Part shown: positions 1 through 10,712 of the stretch, one piece after another
How positions within the stretch are numbered: the stretch's first letter is position 1
Layout: every line of letters starts with the position of its first letter
Assembly: GCF_029962835.1 (NCBI RefSeq)
Contig: NC_080591.1
Location: 39,997,501 to 40,061,500 of the forward strand
DNA: 64,000 nucleotides
Direction: 5' to 3'
DNA from: Magnolia sinica
Taxonomy: Eukaryota; Streptophyta; Magnoliopsida; Magnoliales; Magnoliaceae
Translations under genes and position numbers: made by a program
Notes under the pieces: model-generated
The model's input: only the letters and a program-made list of their open reading frames with translations
What the model was told of the DNA's origin: nothing
Database searches by the model: none

Positions 1-291
1 TCCGACCCTATTTACCCTTTTACCAACCCCAAAAGTAATGAGAGAGCACCACGTGGCGTTTCTCTCTCCTCAACCACTCACAAACTGCCACATCAGCTTT
101 TACTCATCATAAACCCAACAATTACCATAAAATCATTGGAGAAGACTATAAATAGCCCTCACATCTTCTCATTTTTCACACAACAACTTCCACTTTCCAA
201 GTGAGAGAGAGAGGGAGAGAGAAGAAGAGAGTGAGAGTGAGAGTGAAAGAGAGCTTCCAAGGCTCCAAGATCAAATTTTCCTAGTCATCTC
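1..291 (+). repeat. 5' LTR of the Tat element, left piece
   Basis: This segment aligns base by base with 30008-30296 of the 3' LTR, including the shared TATA region and the GA-rich leader that follows it. It stops at 291, where the copia element begins, and resumes at 12929. The last five bases, ATCTC (287-291), are the left copy of the duplicated target of that insertion. Confidence 0.9.
147..155 (+). promoter_or_regulatory. TATA box of the Tat 5' LTR
   Basis: TATAAATAG occurs here and at the aligned place in the 3' LTR (30155-30163). It precedes a CA-rich stretch and a GAGAGA-rich leader, as expected for an LTR core promoter. Conservation in both LTRs supports it. Activity is unknown. Confidence 0.6.
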
Positions 292-790
292 TGTAAGTGT
301 TATGGTCTCATGCTCCTTTGGTTGTCAAATTTTATTGTGTCAAAACTCTATCTGTGTCTTCTGTTTGTATGATGATATACATATGTTCAAGACATTGTTC
401 AAGACATCACATCGACTCTATAAAGACATTGCTTCTGTCAAGAATGATGAACTACTTCAAGCCAAGTCAAGCCATGTACTTTTTCAACTTCTGTAAACAT
501 CAATGTTCAGAGCTACATCGATAAACACTTCAAGACTCGAGTACATTTCAAGACTCAAGTGCAACTCAAGATGAAGTTTAATTTCAAGCTTTAGAAGATC
601 TCAAGATCAAGCTACATCAAGTAGAGATCTCAAGCTTCATAAGGTTCAAAGGTCAACCATTATCTAAAAAGAATGAAGTTCAATGTTCATATTTAATGTT
701 CCAGGTATGATAGACCTTAGATTGACCTTAGGGTAGGTCATTTTGGTTACATAATTCAAGATGAATCTTTATAGATGATTTTGGTCTGTT

Positions 791-1133
791 CTAAGACTAG
801 TCCTGGACTTTGTTCGACTAGTCCTAGCACTGGTTCGACCAGTCCAAGAAATTTCACGTCTAGTCCTAAGTTGTTGAAGATATTTAGAATTTTTTTGGTT
901 AAGCTACGACCAGTCCTGAGAACTGGTCGACCGGTCGTAGGAGGGTCACAACTCGACCTTCGACTGGTCATGTATCTACGACTCGAACTACAGCGTGCAA
1001 ATCATGTTTCCTACGACCAGTCCTGGATCAGCTACGACCAGTCATAGGTGGTCCATGACTAGTCGTAGAACGGTTTTTTTAAGACCGTTGTTGTTGCTAC
1101 GACCAGTCGAAGCTTTCTCAAGACCAATCGTAG
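791..1133 (+). repeat. Cluster of palindromic CGACYRGTCG motifs in U3
   Basis: About 12 copies of a short motif, such as CTACGACCAGTCGTAG, TTCGACTAGTCCTAG and TCGACCGGTCGTAG, occur in about 340 bp just upstream of the TATA box. Many copies are perfect or near-perfect palindromes around ACTAGT, ACCAGT or ACCGGT. Spacing is irregular, so this is not a simple tandem repeat. The position upstream of the core promoter suggests protein-binding sites or hairpins. Function is inferred. Confidence 0.75.
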
Positions 1134-1149
1134 AAATGATTTCTGCAAC

Positions 1150-1157
1150 TATAAATT
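1150..1157 (+). promoter_or_regulatory. TATA box of the Sirevirus-like 5' LTR
   Basis: TATAAATT follows the palindromic motif cluster directly. The same octamer is at the aligned place in the 3' LTR (about 11837), and the related solo LTR has TATAAATA at 5523. The shared position supports a core promoter. Confidence 0.6.
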
Positions 1158-2228
1158 GAACACAAATCTCAGAGTTTTATAACTCACTTCAAGAAAATCA
1201 AAGCTCCATTCTGAGATAAGTTTGTGTTCGTTTTAAGCTACGTTGTGCATAATTTATATTCTCTTTTTGTTAGCTTGTTTATTTGATTTTATTCATATAT
1301 TCTAATCTTATGTGAAAAGAGAAATTGTTGTATTCCCTCTTCTTGGAATCAAAATCAAATATAGGTACGCCCATTTGATTTAATTTAAAATCAATTAGAA
1401 CTTAGAACTATTTTAAGTGAGTATTGGACATTGAATGTTGATTCGAACTTCTACTCCGATTGGTTCTTCCAGGTTGCTACGAAAGGAGAAATCTAGGTAT
1501 TTTACATTTATGTAAAATTTCTATTCTTTTGGTTTTTGTTTGAGATTTGCCAGAAAATTCTCATTGTGTGGTTATCTGAGGAGAGCTAGAAAACTCAGAA
1601 AGTGTGGGTTTTTAGATTGTGTAAGCCCAAGTTAAAAAGACGCAATTATGAAGGTTTTAGGTGAACATGTGAAACCTATTTTATTAGTGAACGCTAATAT
1701 CCTCTATGTGAGGATATTAGGAGTGGAGTAGCATTCTGTGTGTCTGTTGTACACACAGGAGAACCACTATAATTCTTTGTCTTGTGGTTTGAATGCTTGC
1801 TTAAGTTTTATATCTTTTATCATTCAGATTTGTGGAATGTATGAGTGGATGTGAATGTTGTAAAATTTACATTTCAAAGCACAGTGGGAATGTTATAATA
1901 ATTTAGATTTAAATTCCTGCAATTTATTTCAATTCCTTGCTATGTATTTATTCCTCTCCGGTTTGAGTTTTTGATACAAAGGACGTTCTAGAAATAAGGT
2001 TGTCCTGCCATAAACCCTTCGTTTTTATGGTGTAAGGTTGTCCTTAGAACTGAATTCGTATCAACCTCTCAATTCTTATTTATTGAGGTTGTTTTTATTT
2101 CAGCATTGTGAATTGATTTATTTTATTTGGTTATCATATTCTTTTATTTCGTTGTTAAAGTTTTATTTTGGCATCGTCCTATTCACCCCCCCCCCCCCCT
2201 CTAGGATGTATAGCTAGGCTATTTCGAG

Positions 2229-2240
2229 TGGTATCAGAGC
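2229..2240 (+). other. Primer-binding site, initiator Met tRNA type
   Basis: TGGTATCAGAGC lies two bases after the 5' LTR end. This is the standard copia primer site complementary to the 3' end of initiator methionine tRNA. It fixes the LTR boundary and the plus orientation. Confidence 0.95.
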
Positions 2241-2310
2241 CTAATAGCTCGCTCTTATTGCTTTTCATTTGGATTTATTTCCTGAGCTAACGATCTAAGC
2301 TATTCAAAAG

Positions 2311-3933
2311 ATGTCAAATTTTGATAGCCTATCAGTCATTAGGCCTCCACCCTTTGATGGCTCCAACTATGCCTATTGGAAAGCTAGGATGAGGATCTTC
2401 CTCAAATCAATGGATGAGAGTGTGTGGCAAGCCACAGTGACTGAATGGAACCCACCTACCACTGAAGTGACTTGTATCGATGGTTTAAAATCAATGAGAG
2501 TAACACCGTATTTCTCATGGACCACTCTTCAGAAAAATGAGAGTAGTACCAATGCAAAATCACTAAATGCAATCACTTGCGCATTATAAAAAGATGAGTT
2601 CAAAAGAATTATATCCTGTGATACTGCAAAGTAAGCTTGGGACATTTTAGAAATGACACACTAGGGTACATTAATTGTCAAGAAATCTAAGGTCCAACTC
2701 CTTACAACTAAATTTGAGGAAATTCATACGGAGAAAAATGAAATGTTTATGAACTTTTACACAAGATTAAATGACATTGCAAACTCAATGTGGGGTCTTG
2801 TGCGATAAAATCCCAGAAAGTAAAGTGTGTGCAAAATACTACGCTCACTTCCTGAACGGTTCAACTCTAAGGTAACCGCAATCCAGGAACTTCGTGATAC
2901 GGACAATATGAGGGTAAAAGAACTACTTGGTTCTTTACAAACCTATGAGTTAAGCTTTAAAGCTCCTAAAAGTAAATCTATCGCTCTTAAATCTTCTAAA
3001 TGTCTTTCTCAAGAAAACTCTGATTCTGAAGATGATATGGCTCTTTTAGCAAAAAAGTTTTACAAGATTTTCAAGAGTAAAAAGAGGGTTGATTTTCAAA
3101 AATCAAATGATAAGAAAAGATTAAAACCTAAATCTAAAACTTGAAAGTCTTTAAAAGATAATCAATGTTACAACTGCCAAGAATATGGGCATTTAGCAAA
3201 CAAATGTCCTAAAAAGGATAAACCTAAAAAGAAGGGTATGTTGGCTACTTAGGATGAATCGTCTGATTCTAAAGCTTCTTCTGAATCAGAAGATTCTGAA
3301 ACCGAGTTGGGCAGTGAAGTTAAAGCCCTTATGACTCTAGCCAAATTCACTTTTTCAGATCATGATGATTCAACTAGAGAAGAAAATCTGAATAGTGATT
3401 ATGAAAATGAAGATGATCTTCAAGACGCTTACAATGACTTATACAAGGAAAGTTGTAAAATTGTTGTCAAACTTAAACTTCAAAAAGAAAAGTTTTTTAA
3501 ACTCAAAGAATTTTTTGAATCTCTTATTTTAGAAAAATCCCAAATTTCAGATTGTTTTGAAAAATCAAAATGCGATTTAGAATTCAAAACCTCCCTGATT
3601 GAAAATCTGAAATCTGAAAATGAGAAACTTAAAAATGAAGTATCTTCTCTTCTGAATTTAAAGGATACATGGAGGTATGCCCAAGGAGATCTAAAATTAG
3701 AAAAACTTTTATCTGGATCTAAACAATGTGGCGACAGATCCGGGTTGGGCTACAATAAAAATGTTCCTCCTAAACAAAAGTATACTCCTAAGTTTGTGAA
3801 AGGAGAGTCCTCTAACTCAAAAGGGAAAAATACTAGTCAAGGTTTTTCTAAAAGTACAAAAGCTTTTCAAAAACCTAAAAGCAGCTATGTCAACTTCAAA
3901 AATCAGAACAGAAACCCACTAGCTAAAAGATAG
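2311..3933 (+). pseudogene. Gag of the Sirevirus-like element, broken
   Basis: The ATG at 2311 opens a copia gag N-terminus (FDGSNYAYWKARM, around 2356) of the UBN2 type. Stops interrupt the frame near 2587 and 2650, and homologous sequence resumes at 2827 (ILRSLPERFNSKV). A CX2CX4HX4C zinc knuckle (CYNCQEYGHLANKC) is encoded near 3168-3209. After an in-frame stop near 3250, the remainder (3307-3933) is Lys/Glu-rich with a predicted coiled coil and a basic tail, consistent with the long gag of Sireviruses. The protein would package RNA into cytoplasmic particles. With several stops it cannot make full-length Gag. Confidence 0.85.
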
Positions 3934-4058
3934 TTGATTTACTCAAAGAGCTCTTAAACTCTAACTTAGTAAGTCATTCTTATAACAACAGACAGAAGAA
4001 GACCAACTATATTCCCAAACCTAAAACAGTTCTGAAATGGGTTCTTAAGGTTACCTAC

Positions 4059-4454
4059 TTGGCTACCCACACCGCTTTCAAAGCTACAAGTCATTCAAAG
4101 TGGTACCTAGATAGTGGCTGCTCCAGGCATATGACAGGCGACAAGACTTTATTCACCGATCTTAAAGATATGACTAATGGGTCAGTTACTTTTGGTGATG
4201 GAAGCAATTGCAAGATAATTGGCCAAGGTACGGTTCAACTCTACAATCTTCCCTTATTTAAGAACATTTTATATGTTGAGGGGCTAAACCACAACCTGTT
4301 AAGCATATCCCAAATATGCGATAACAACCATAGTGTGAAATTTTCCAATCAAGGTTGTGAAATCATAAACAAAAAGGGTTTTGTAATATTAACTGGTCAC
4401 AGAACTTCTGAAAACTGCTATATTGTAAGCGATGGTAGCTCATCTAATCAATAG
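4059..4454 (+). pseudogene. Aspartic protease domain of the Sirevirus-like element
   Basis: This 131-codon open stretch contains WYLDSGCSRHMTG near 4101, the active-site DSG of copia proteases with the usual trailing HMTG. It continues through FGDGS and NILYVEGLNHNLLSISQ, typical of the protease to pre-integrase region. The frame is open here but is cut off from gag by stops around 3933 and from integrase by a stop at 4452. In a working element this enzyme would cleave the Gag-Pol polyprotein. Confidence 0.88.
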
Positions 4455-4460
4455 TGCTAC

Positions 4461-4748
4461 ATGGTCCATACCGATGAGACAAAATTATGGCATAAACGCC
4501 TTGGACATGTACACTACTGGAATTTATACAGATTAAGTAAAGGAGAACTAATTAGAGGTCTACTAAAGTTGCAAAAAGTAGGCAAAATATGTGGTGAATG
4601 CCAATATGGTAAACAAACTAGGAGCTCTCACAAAAAGGTGAAATCCAATGCCACATCAAGACCACTCGAGCTGCTCCACATGGATCTTGTAAGACCAACC
4701 AGAACGGAGAGTCGAGGTGGCAAAAAATTCATCTTGGTTATCGTAGAT
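4461..4748 (+). pseudogene. Integrase N-terminal part, split by an LTR insertion
   Basis: The sequence encodes the HHCC zinc domain (LWHKRLGHVH, then CGECQYGKQ) and the start of the catalytic core with the first acidic residue in LLHMDLV (about 4675). The core is interrupted after FILVIVD at 4748 by the 1969-bp solo LTR. It continues at 6723 (DYTRFTSVTF), in frame when one TAGAT copy is ignored. Confidence 0.88.
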
Positions 4749-5145
4749 TGTAAGTGCTATAGTTTATATCTCTGTTTGTTGTCAAATTTGTGGTGCCAAA
4801 ATCACTGTTATGTTATATATAACCTGCTTAAGTGAAGCTCTCTCAAGGATCAACATTCATGACTCCATGAACAAGCTAAGCTCACAACAAGCAAAGCTCA
4901 CAAGACAAGACTCAAGCTGTAAGACTTCAAGAAGAGTTCAAGGTAGTTTGTACACTTTTAAGATTGAGCTACATCAAGGTTTGATCTACATCAAGATTAC
5001 AAGGCTCATACTTCAAGGTCTCAAGTTCCGAATGTTTCAATGTCCATACTTCATGTTTGAGGTTTGATTGACCATAGGTTGACCTTAGAAGTAGGTCATT
5101 TCGGATACATAAACTGAATGTTTATTTTACATGTGATTGGTCTGT

Positions 5146-5506
5146 TCTTCGACTAGTCCTAGGTCTACTTCGACTAGTCCTAGACTTACTTCGACCAGTC
5201 TAAGATATTCCTCGACCAGTAGTGAGTTTGTTATAAATTTTGGATAAAATCTGTTAGCCTTCGACCAGTCCAGGAATCTGTTCGACCAGTCGTAGGAACA
5301 GTGTCGACTGATCTTCGACCAGTCGTAAAACCTTCGACTCGAAGTCCAGCGATAGTTTACAGGACCTACGACCAGTCGAAGGAAACCTACGACCAGTCGT
5401 AGGTGACCTACGACCAGTCGTAGAACGGTCAAAGTATATCCCGCTGGATTTTTTAAATATCTGTTATGGCTTCGACTAGTCGAAGAGCACTCTAGACCAG
5501 TCGAAG
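5146..5506 (+). repeat. Palindromic motif cluster in the solo LTR
   Basis: About 12 copies of the same CGACYRGTCG-type motif, including three close copies of CTACGACCAGTCG around 5360-5425. The cluster lies just upstream of the TATA box, as in the host element's own LTRs, so both arrangement and motif are conserved although the surrounding sequence has diverged. Confidence 0.75.
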
Positions 5507-5522
5507 ACCCGATCTTCTCACT

Positions 5523-5530
5523 TATAAATA
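5523..5530 (+). promoter_or_regulatory. TATA box of the solo LTR
   Basis: TATAAATA lies immediately downstream of the motif cluster, in the same relative position as in the two LTRs of the host copia element. Confidence 0.55.
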
Positions 5531-6717
5531 GTGCACGAATCTCAGAAGAAATCATCGATTTAATTAATCTATTCAAGCCAATTTTCGTCGATCTTCTGAG
5601 AGATAATTCTGTACTCCATCTAAGCTAAGTGTGCTTATTTAATATTCTTCCTTCCTTAGCTTTATTTTAATTGATTTTGTTTCTGCTATTCCAATCTGAT
5701 TTGAAAAGAGGAATTGTTATTCCCTTTCTTTGGAATCAAAATCAATTAAGGCAAGCCCTATTTAGTTTAATTTAAAATCTATTAGAACTAGAACCATTGT
5801 AATCGAGTACTGGACATTGAACTTGGACATTCAATCATCTACTTTGATTTGGTTCTACCGGGCTGCTACAACGAAGGAGATATTCAGGTATTTTACATAT
5901 TGTAAATTCCTTTCTATTATTTTGGTTTCTTTCAAGATTTGCCAGAAAAATCTTGTTATATTGGTTATCTGAGGAAAGCCAGGAAAACTCAGAAGTGGGG
6001 TTTTTTAATTGTGTAAGCCCACATACAAAGACACAATTGTAAGGGTTTTGGGTGAACCTGGGAAAACCTATTTTTAGTGAACGCTAATATCCCCTGTGTG
6101 AGGATATTAGGAGTGGAGTAGCTTTTTGTGTGGCTGTTGTATAACAGTTGGTGAACACATAGGCGAACCACTATAAACCCTTGTGTTGTGGTTGATTGTT
6201 TTATTCTTCTAATTCTTTATTCTTGTGTGGGATGTATGTATGGTGGTGAATGCTGTAATCATTTAATTCAAGCTTTGTGGGAATGTTGTAATAATTTAGA
6301 ATTTATTTTCTGCTATTCCTTTATCAGCTTGATATTTTAATTTCATTTGAAAGTTGTTCCAGCAAGGTTGCCCTGCCATTTTTATGGTGTATGGCTGTCC
6401 CTAGAACAATACATTTTTAATTACAAGTTATTTCAATTCAGTTTGTATTTCTTTTTATATTCCTCTTCGATTTGAGACTTGATACAAAGACCTTTCTAGA
6501 AATAAGGTTGTCCTACCATAAACTCTGTTTTTGGTGTAAGGTTGTCCTTAGAACAACGTTTGTATCAACCTCTCAAGATCTGAATTTTGAGGTTATTTTA
6601 ATTTACTGCATTGTGATTTACTTTGGCTATCATATTCTTTATTATTCCGCTGTTATAAGTTTTTATTTGGCATTGTCCTATTCACCCCCCTCTAGGACAT
6701 ATAGCTTGGCCTTTTCA

Positions 6718-7315
6718 TAGATGATTATACCAGATTCACTTCAGTTACGTTTTTAAGGGATAAATCAGAAACCCTTGATGAAATGAAAAAGATCATCAAA
6801 TGAATCCAAATTGAAAAAGTTCCCATGTAAGTAAGATCCATAGTGATCATGGATCTGAGTTCGAAAATAGCAGTTTTGAAAAGTTTTGTGGCGATCAGGA
6901 AATATCGTATGAATTTTCTGTGCCCAAAACACCACAACAAAATGGAAATGTGGAGAGAAAATAGAGTGCTTCAAGAAATGGGAAACGTAATGTTAAATAG
7001 TATGAAGCTCCCTAGAAATCTTTGGGCTGAAGTAGTGAATATCGCCTGCTATACTATTAACTAGGTTTATACTTGTAAATCTAATAATAAAACGGCTTAC
7101 GAACTTGGTTTGATAAGAAGCCTACTGTCAAATACTTTCAAGTTTTTGGCAGCAAGTGTTATATTTTACGTGACCGTGAAAATTTGGGAAAATTCGACAC
7201 TAAGAGTGATGAAGGGATCTTTTTAGGATACTCTTTAAACAGTTGTGAATATCATGTACTGAACAACAGGACCGGTGTGATTCAAGAGTTCATTAATGTG
7301 GTCATTGATGATTAA
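6718..7315 (+). pseudogene. Integrase C-terminal part
   Basis: This is the continuation of the catalytic core after the inserted LTR. The second acidic residue is in HSDHGSEFEN (about 6840) and the Glu in the NGNVERK region (about 6945), followed by the usual NLWAEVVNIACY segment. Frame changes and a stop near 7062 break it. In a working element integrase inserts the cDNA into chromatin. Confidence 0.85.
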
Positions 7316-8485
7316 TTGAATACACCTGCCCCTAGTCTAGATTATGATGAAGTTCTTTTAATTAACAAACCAGATAATTCATCAAATCAAGTTAATTCTG
7401 AATTAAGGACTGTTAAAGATCATCCAACTGCTCAGATTCTTAAAAACCCTCTCACTGGTGTGTGCACTCATAGACAATTAGAAGACATATGTAACTACGT
7501 GTGTTTTACATCCCAAATTGAACCGGCTAACGTAAAAGAAGCTCTTTCTAATGAAAACTGGATAGTTGCCATGCAGGAAGAACTTAATCAATTTATTCGT
7601 AATGATGTCTGGTACCTCGTTCCTAGACCTAAAGATAAACACATTATCAGAACAAAGTGGATTTTCAAAAATAAGTCTGATGAACTTGGAAATATAATTC
7701 AAAACAAGGCAAGACTGGTTGTACAATGGTAAGGCATCGATTACGATGAAACCTTTGCCCCAGTTGCTCACCTTGAATCAATTAGACTTTTTATATCCAT
7801 TATATGCTATAGAAAATTTAAGATTTATCAAATGGATGTAAAGAGTACTTTTTTGAATGACGATTTACATGAAGAGGTATATGTTGAACAACCTACAGGG
7901 TTTGAAGACCCTAAGTTTATTGATCATGTATACCGTCTTAAAAAGGCTCTCTATGGTCTAAAATAAGCTCCCAGAGCATGGTATGAGAAATTGACTAAGT
8001 TTTTACTCAGTCATAATTTTCAAGTGGGCAGTGTCGATAAGACGCTTTTTGTTAAGAAACACAATAATGATGTTTTAATGGTTCAGATATATGTTGATGA
8101 TATTATTTATGGATCAACTTGTACTAACATGACTATTGAGTTTTCAGATTTAATGAAATCTAAGTTCGAGATGAGCATGGTTGGGGAATTACATTATTTC
8201 CTAGGGTTGCAAGTAAAACAACAACCTGATGGAATTTTTATTTCTCAAACTAAGTATGCTTTGAACTTGATTAAAAGGTTCAGATTTGAGAATAGTAAGA
8301 ATTTTGATACTCCCATGAGTACATCTTTAAGACTCTCAAAAGACTCTACAGGTAAAGATGTAGATCCTAAATTGTATCGTAGCATGATTGGCAGTTTTCT
8401 TTATTTAACTACTAGTAGACCTAATATAGCTTTCAGTGTTGGTATTTGTGCTAGATATCAGTCTAATCCTAAAGAATATCTTTAA
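7316..8485 (+). pseudogene. Reverse transcriptase of the Sirevirus-like element
   Basis: The copia RT begins around 7540 (NWIVAMQEELNQF) and runs through [25 protein letters not shown], the catalytic YVDDIIYG (about 8090) and GELHYFLGLQV. Damage includes a stop after LVVQW (7731) and CAA to TAA in the LKQAPRAWY motif (about 7964). The YVDD motif itself is intact. From 7991 to 8485 the frame is open for 164 codons. Confidence 0.9.
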
Positions 8486-9031
8486 CTGTTGTTAAGAGGA
8501 TTATTAGATATGTTGCAAGTTCTGTGCATTTGGATCTTTGGTATCCAAATGATACTAGTGTCCAGTTGGCTGGGTATTCAGATGCTGATTGGGCTGGTAA
8601 TATTAATGATAGAAAATCAACCAGTGGTGGTTGTTTTTATATTGAAAATTGCTTGGTTTCTTAGTTTAACAAGAAGCAAAGTTCTATATCGCTCTCAACT
8701 GCTGAGGGTGAATACATTGCAGCTAGAAATGCATGTACTCAGCTTGTTTGGATGAAACGTATGTTAAGCGATTATGGAATTACACAAGACTCAATGGTTT
8801 TATATTATGATAATTCCAGTACAATAAATATTTCTAAAAACCCAATCTAGCATTCACGTACGAAGCACATTGACATTAGGTATCATTACATTCGTGAATT
8901 AGTGGAAGAAAAAATAATATCTTTGGAATATATTCCTACCGAGACTCAACTTGGGATATTTTCACTAAACCACTTGACAAAAGTAGGTTTAATAAATTAA
9001 AGTTTGATCTTGGTATGTGCAATTTAAATTG
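8486..9031 (+). pseudogene. RNase H and pol C-terminus of the Sirevirus-like element
   Basis: The copia RNase H motifs are readable across frames: DADWAG (about 8582), RKSTSGGCFY, SLSTAEGEYIAA, and the C-terminal RTKHIDIRYHYIRE. A CAG to TAG change breaks the NPIQHSRTKH region near 8850, and a frameshift near 8950 disrupts the GDIFTKPL motif. Pol ends at a TGA at 9029-9031. RNase H would remove the RNA strand during cDNA synthesis. Confidence 0.87.
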
Positions 9032-9469
9032 AATATTCTTGCATTGTTATATCATATTATATATATTTTATTTATATTTTTGGTTGAATTTTAAAATCAG
9101 TTGTAAAATGCAATTTTCGTTAGTATACACAACTAGTCTTGGTACGACCGGTCGTGTATATCCACGACCAGTCATGGAACTCGTGAAATCACTTTAAATT
9201 GGGAAAAAACTTCTTCTTCTTCATTTCCATTTCACTCTCCAATGAGCCTAAGCCCAACTGGTCGAACCCACCATCATTTTCCTTCAAGATTACTGGTTCT
9301 TTTACATTTTTCCTGTAGAATCTTGCTTATTGTATCTCATTTTTCATTCTTATGCACTTTATTTGGCCTTTCAGTGCAAGATTAGGGTTCTTCTTTTCAA
9401 AAATCTGATCTATCAAAACCCATTCCATAGTTTTTGAATCTAGTTGTTTTCTTGTATCTGGTATTGTAA
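9032..9469 (+). other. Spacer between pol and ORF3 with LTR-type motifs
   Basis: No coding sequence was recognised. Three copies of the LTR motif (AACTAGTCTTGG, TACGACCGGTCGTG, CACGACCAGTCATG) occur at about 9130-9177. This is the only place in the internal region where the motif was seen. It sits about 300 bp upstream of ORF3, so it could be part of a promoter for a subgenomic ORF3 transcript. That role is inferred. Confidence 0.5.
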
Positions 9470-10606
9470 ATGGATCCCAAAGGGAAAAAGAAATCTTCCC
9501 ATGGTCCATCTTCTTTTAGATCAACTTCTATCACACAATGCCATCTTTGGTCTCCCAAAAATGATCCATCTGATGTACGGGATTTGCGTATGCGTAATGT
9601 CATCGTTAAACGTCCAGTTAATCTTAACCATATTGCTCAATTTGGTATCCTACCTCTACTCCAATCTATAGGTTGGGATAACATCTTACATTGGGGTGGG
9701 CCTGCATACCAATCTATTGCTCAATCCATGTTAGCATGCATCTCTGATTTTTCATATGAGAATTTAATGTTTAAAATTAATACTAGAGAAGGTCTATTTG
9801 AAGTAGATCGACATTTAATAGCTGGTCTCATGGAAATCCCTGTTAATGATGAGGGTATTCTCATTCATACATTATATGAAAAACCCTCTGAATCTGAAAA
9901 ACAGATGCTCACTAGAGATTTATGCAATATGGAAGTGCAATGGACCTATAAAGGAAATGCACTCCCCTTAAGGTATTTATTACACAGATACAGGGTTCTT
10001 CATAGAATCTTTATCTCAAATCTGTATCCGCAGTCTGGCAACAAAACAGAACTAACTGCCTTTATGGTTCGTGTTTTGCATTGTGTCATTACTGGTGTAA
10101 AGATCTGTCTACCTTCTTTAATTTGTCATTCCATCATTCAGTTTCGAATCCATCCTGGTCATAGTGATCTTCCATTTGCCTATCTTATGACTATTTTAGC
10201 TACTCACATGCTCGTGCCTATGCCTGTTGGAGAGGCCCCTATTCATCATCTTATTTTTAACAATACAAATATTAACAAGATGAAATCGGGATTGGCTCCT
10301 GGCCAAATGGATGTTGGTGGTAGTGGTACTGAAGCTGGGAATGAAGCGGAAGATGCTGATAATCTTCCTGATGATGTTGATATGAATGATATTTTTGATG
10401 AACTAGAATCTGACTCTGGTAATGATCCAGATTATCAGCCTTCTGACTTTGATGAGAGGTTGCGTTCTCTACAGGAAGAGGTGGCTCAAATTCATGTAAC
10501 CCAAGCAACTCGATTTGCTTATATGTGCAAGTATATGCGGCGCCTTACTAAGGTTTTACACAAAATAGATCCATCTAATCCTGCTTCATCTTCTGAATCT
10601 GACTAA
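9470..10606 (+). CDS. ORF3, envelope-like / plant transposon-type protein of the Sirevirus-like element
   Basis: A complete 378-codon ORF, the only long intact frame in this element. Residues 1-12 are basic (MDPKGKKKSSHG). Residues about 45-260 form a globular, mostly helical region with FGILPLLQSIGW and FEVDRHLIAGLMEIP, which looks like the putative plant transposon protein domain found in ORF3 of Sireviruses. Residues 283-328 are strongly acidic, and 328-366 could form a coiled coil. No signal peptide or clear transmembrane anchor is visible, so the label envelope-like rests on position. The first ATG was chosen because it gives the basic N-terminus and no upstream in-frame homology was seen. 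Function of these ORFs is not established. Confidence 0.75.
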   Translation: MDPKGKKKSSHGPSSFRSTSITQCHLWSPKNDPSDVRDLRMRNVIVKRPVNLNHIAQFGILPLLQSIGWDNILHWGGPAYQSIAQSMLACISDFSYENLMFKINTREGLFEVDRHLIAGLMEIPVNDEGILIHTLYEKPSESEKQMLTRDLCNMEVQWTYKGNALPLRYLLHRYRVLHRIFISNLYPQSGNKTELTAFMVRVLHCVITGVKICLPSLICHSIIQFRIHPGHSDLPFAYLMTILATHMLVPMPVGEAPIHHLIFNNTNINKMKSGLAPGQMDVGGSGTEAGNEAEDADNLPDDVDMNDIFDELESDSGNDPDYQPSDFDERLRSLQEEVAQIHVTQATRFAYMCKYMRRLTKVLHKIDPSNPASSSESD

Positions 10607-10712
10607 AAGTTTCTATCTGCTGGTCTGTAATAACTTTAATACTATTCTGCTTTTCTAAGTTTGTAAGACTATTTTTATTTATCTTTGGACTTGACTAGCC
10701 CCATGAGTAGTA

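Larger units (their letters stand above)
292..2226 (+). repeat. 5' LTR of the Sirevirus-like element
   Basis: It begins TGTAAGTG and ends at ATTTCG just before the PBS; the expected terminal CA is CG here. It matches 10935-12928 along its whole length, the main differences being missing motif units and small indels. It contains the CGACYRGTCG motif cluster (791-1133), a TATA box, and a run of C near the 3' end. Confidence 0.92.
4749..6717 (+). mobile_element. Solo LTR of a related Sirevirus-like element
   Basis: It begins TGTAAGTG and ends TTTTCA, with an exact 5-bp target duplication TAGAT at 4744-4748 and 6718-6722. Its layout matches the LTRs of the surrounding element: motif cluster, TATA box, the GAACGCTAATATCC region, and CACCCCCCTCTAGGA near the end. 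It is clearly diverged from them, so it is a relative and not a third copy of the same insertion. No internal region is present, so it arose by LTR-LTR recombination after a full element had inserted. Confidence 0.93.

Noticed and set aside
791-1133. CRISPR-like array of short repeats
   Set aside because: Repeats are palindromic 10-16 mers with irregular spacing, vary in sequence, lie within a retrotransposon LTR and recur in its other LTR. The genome is a plant.
2229-2240. tRNA gene fragment
   Set aside because: The 12-mer is the retrotransposon primer site complementary to initiator Met tRNA; there is no cloverleaf around it.
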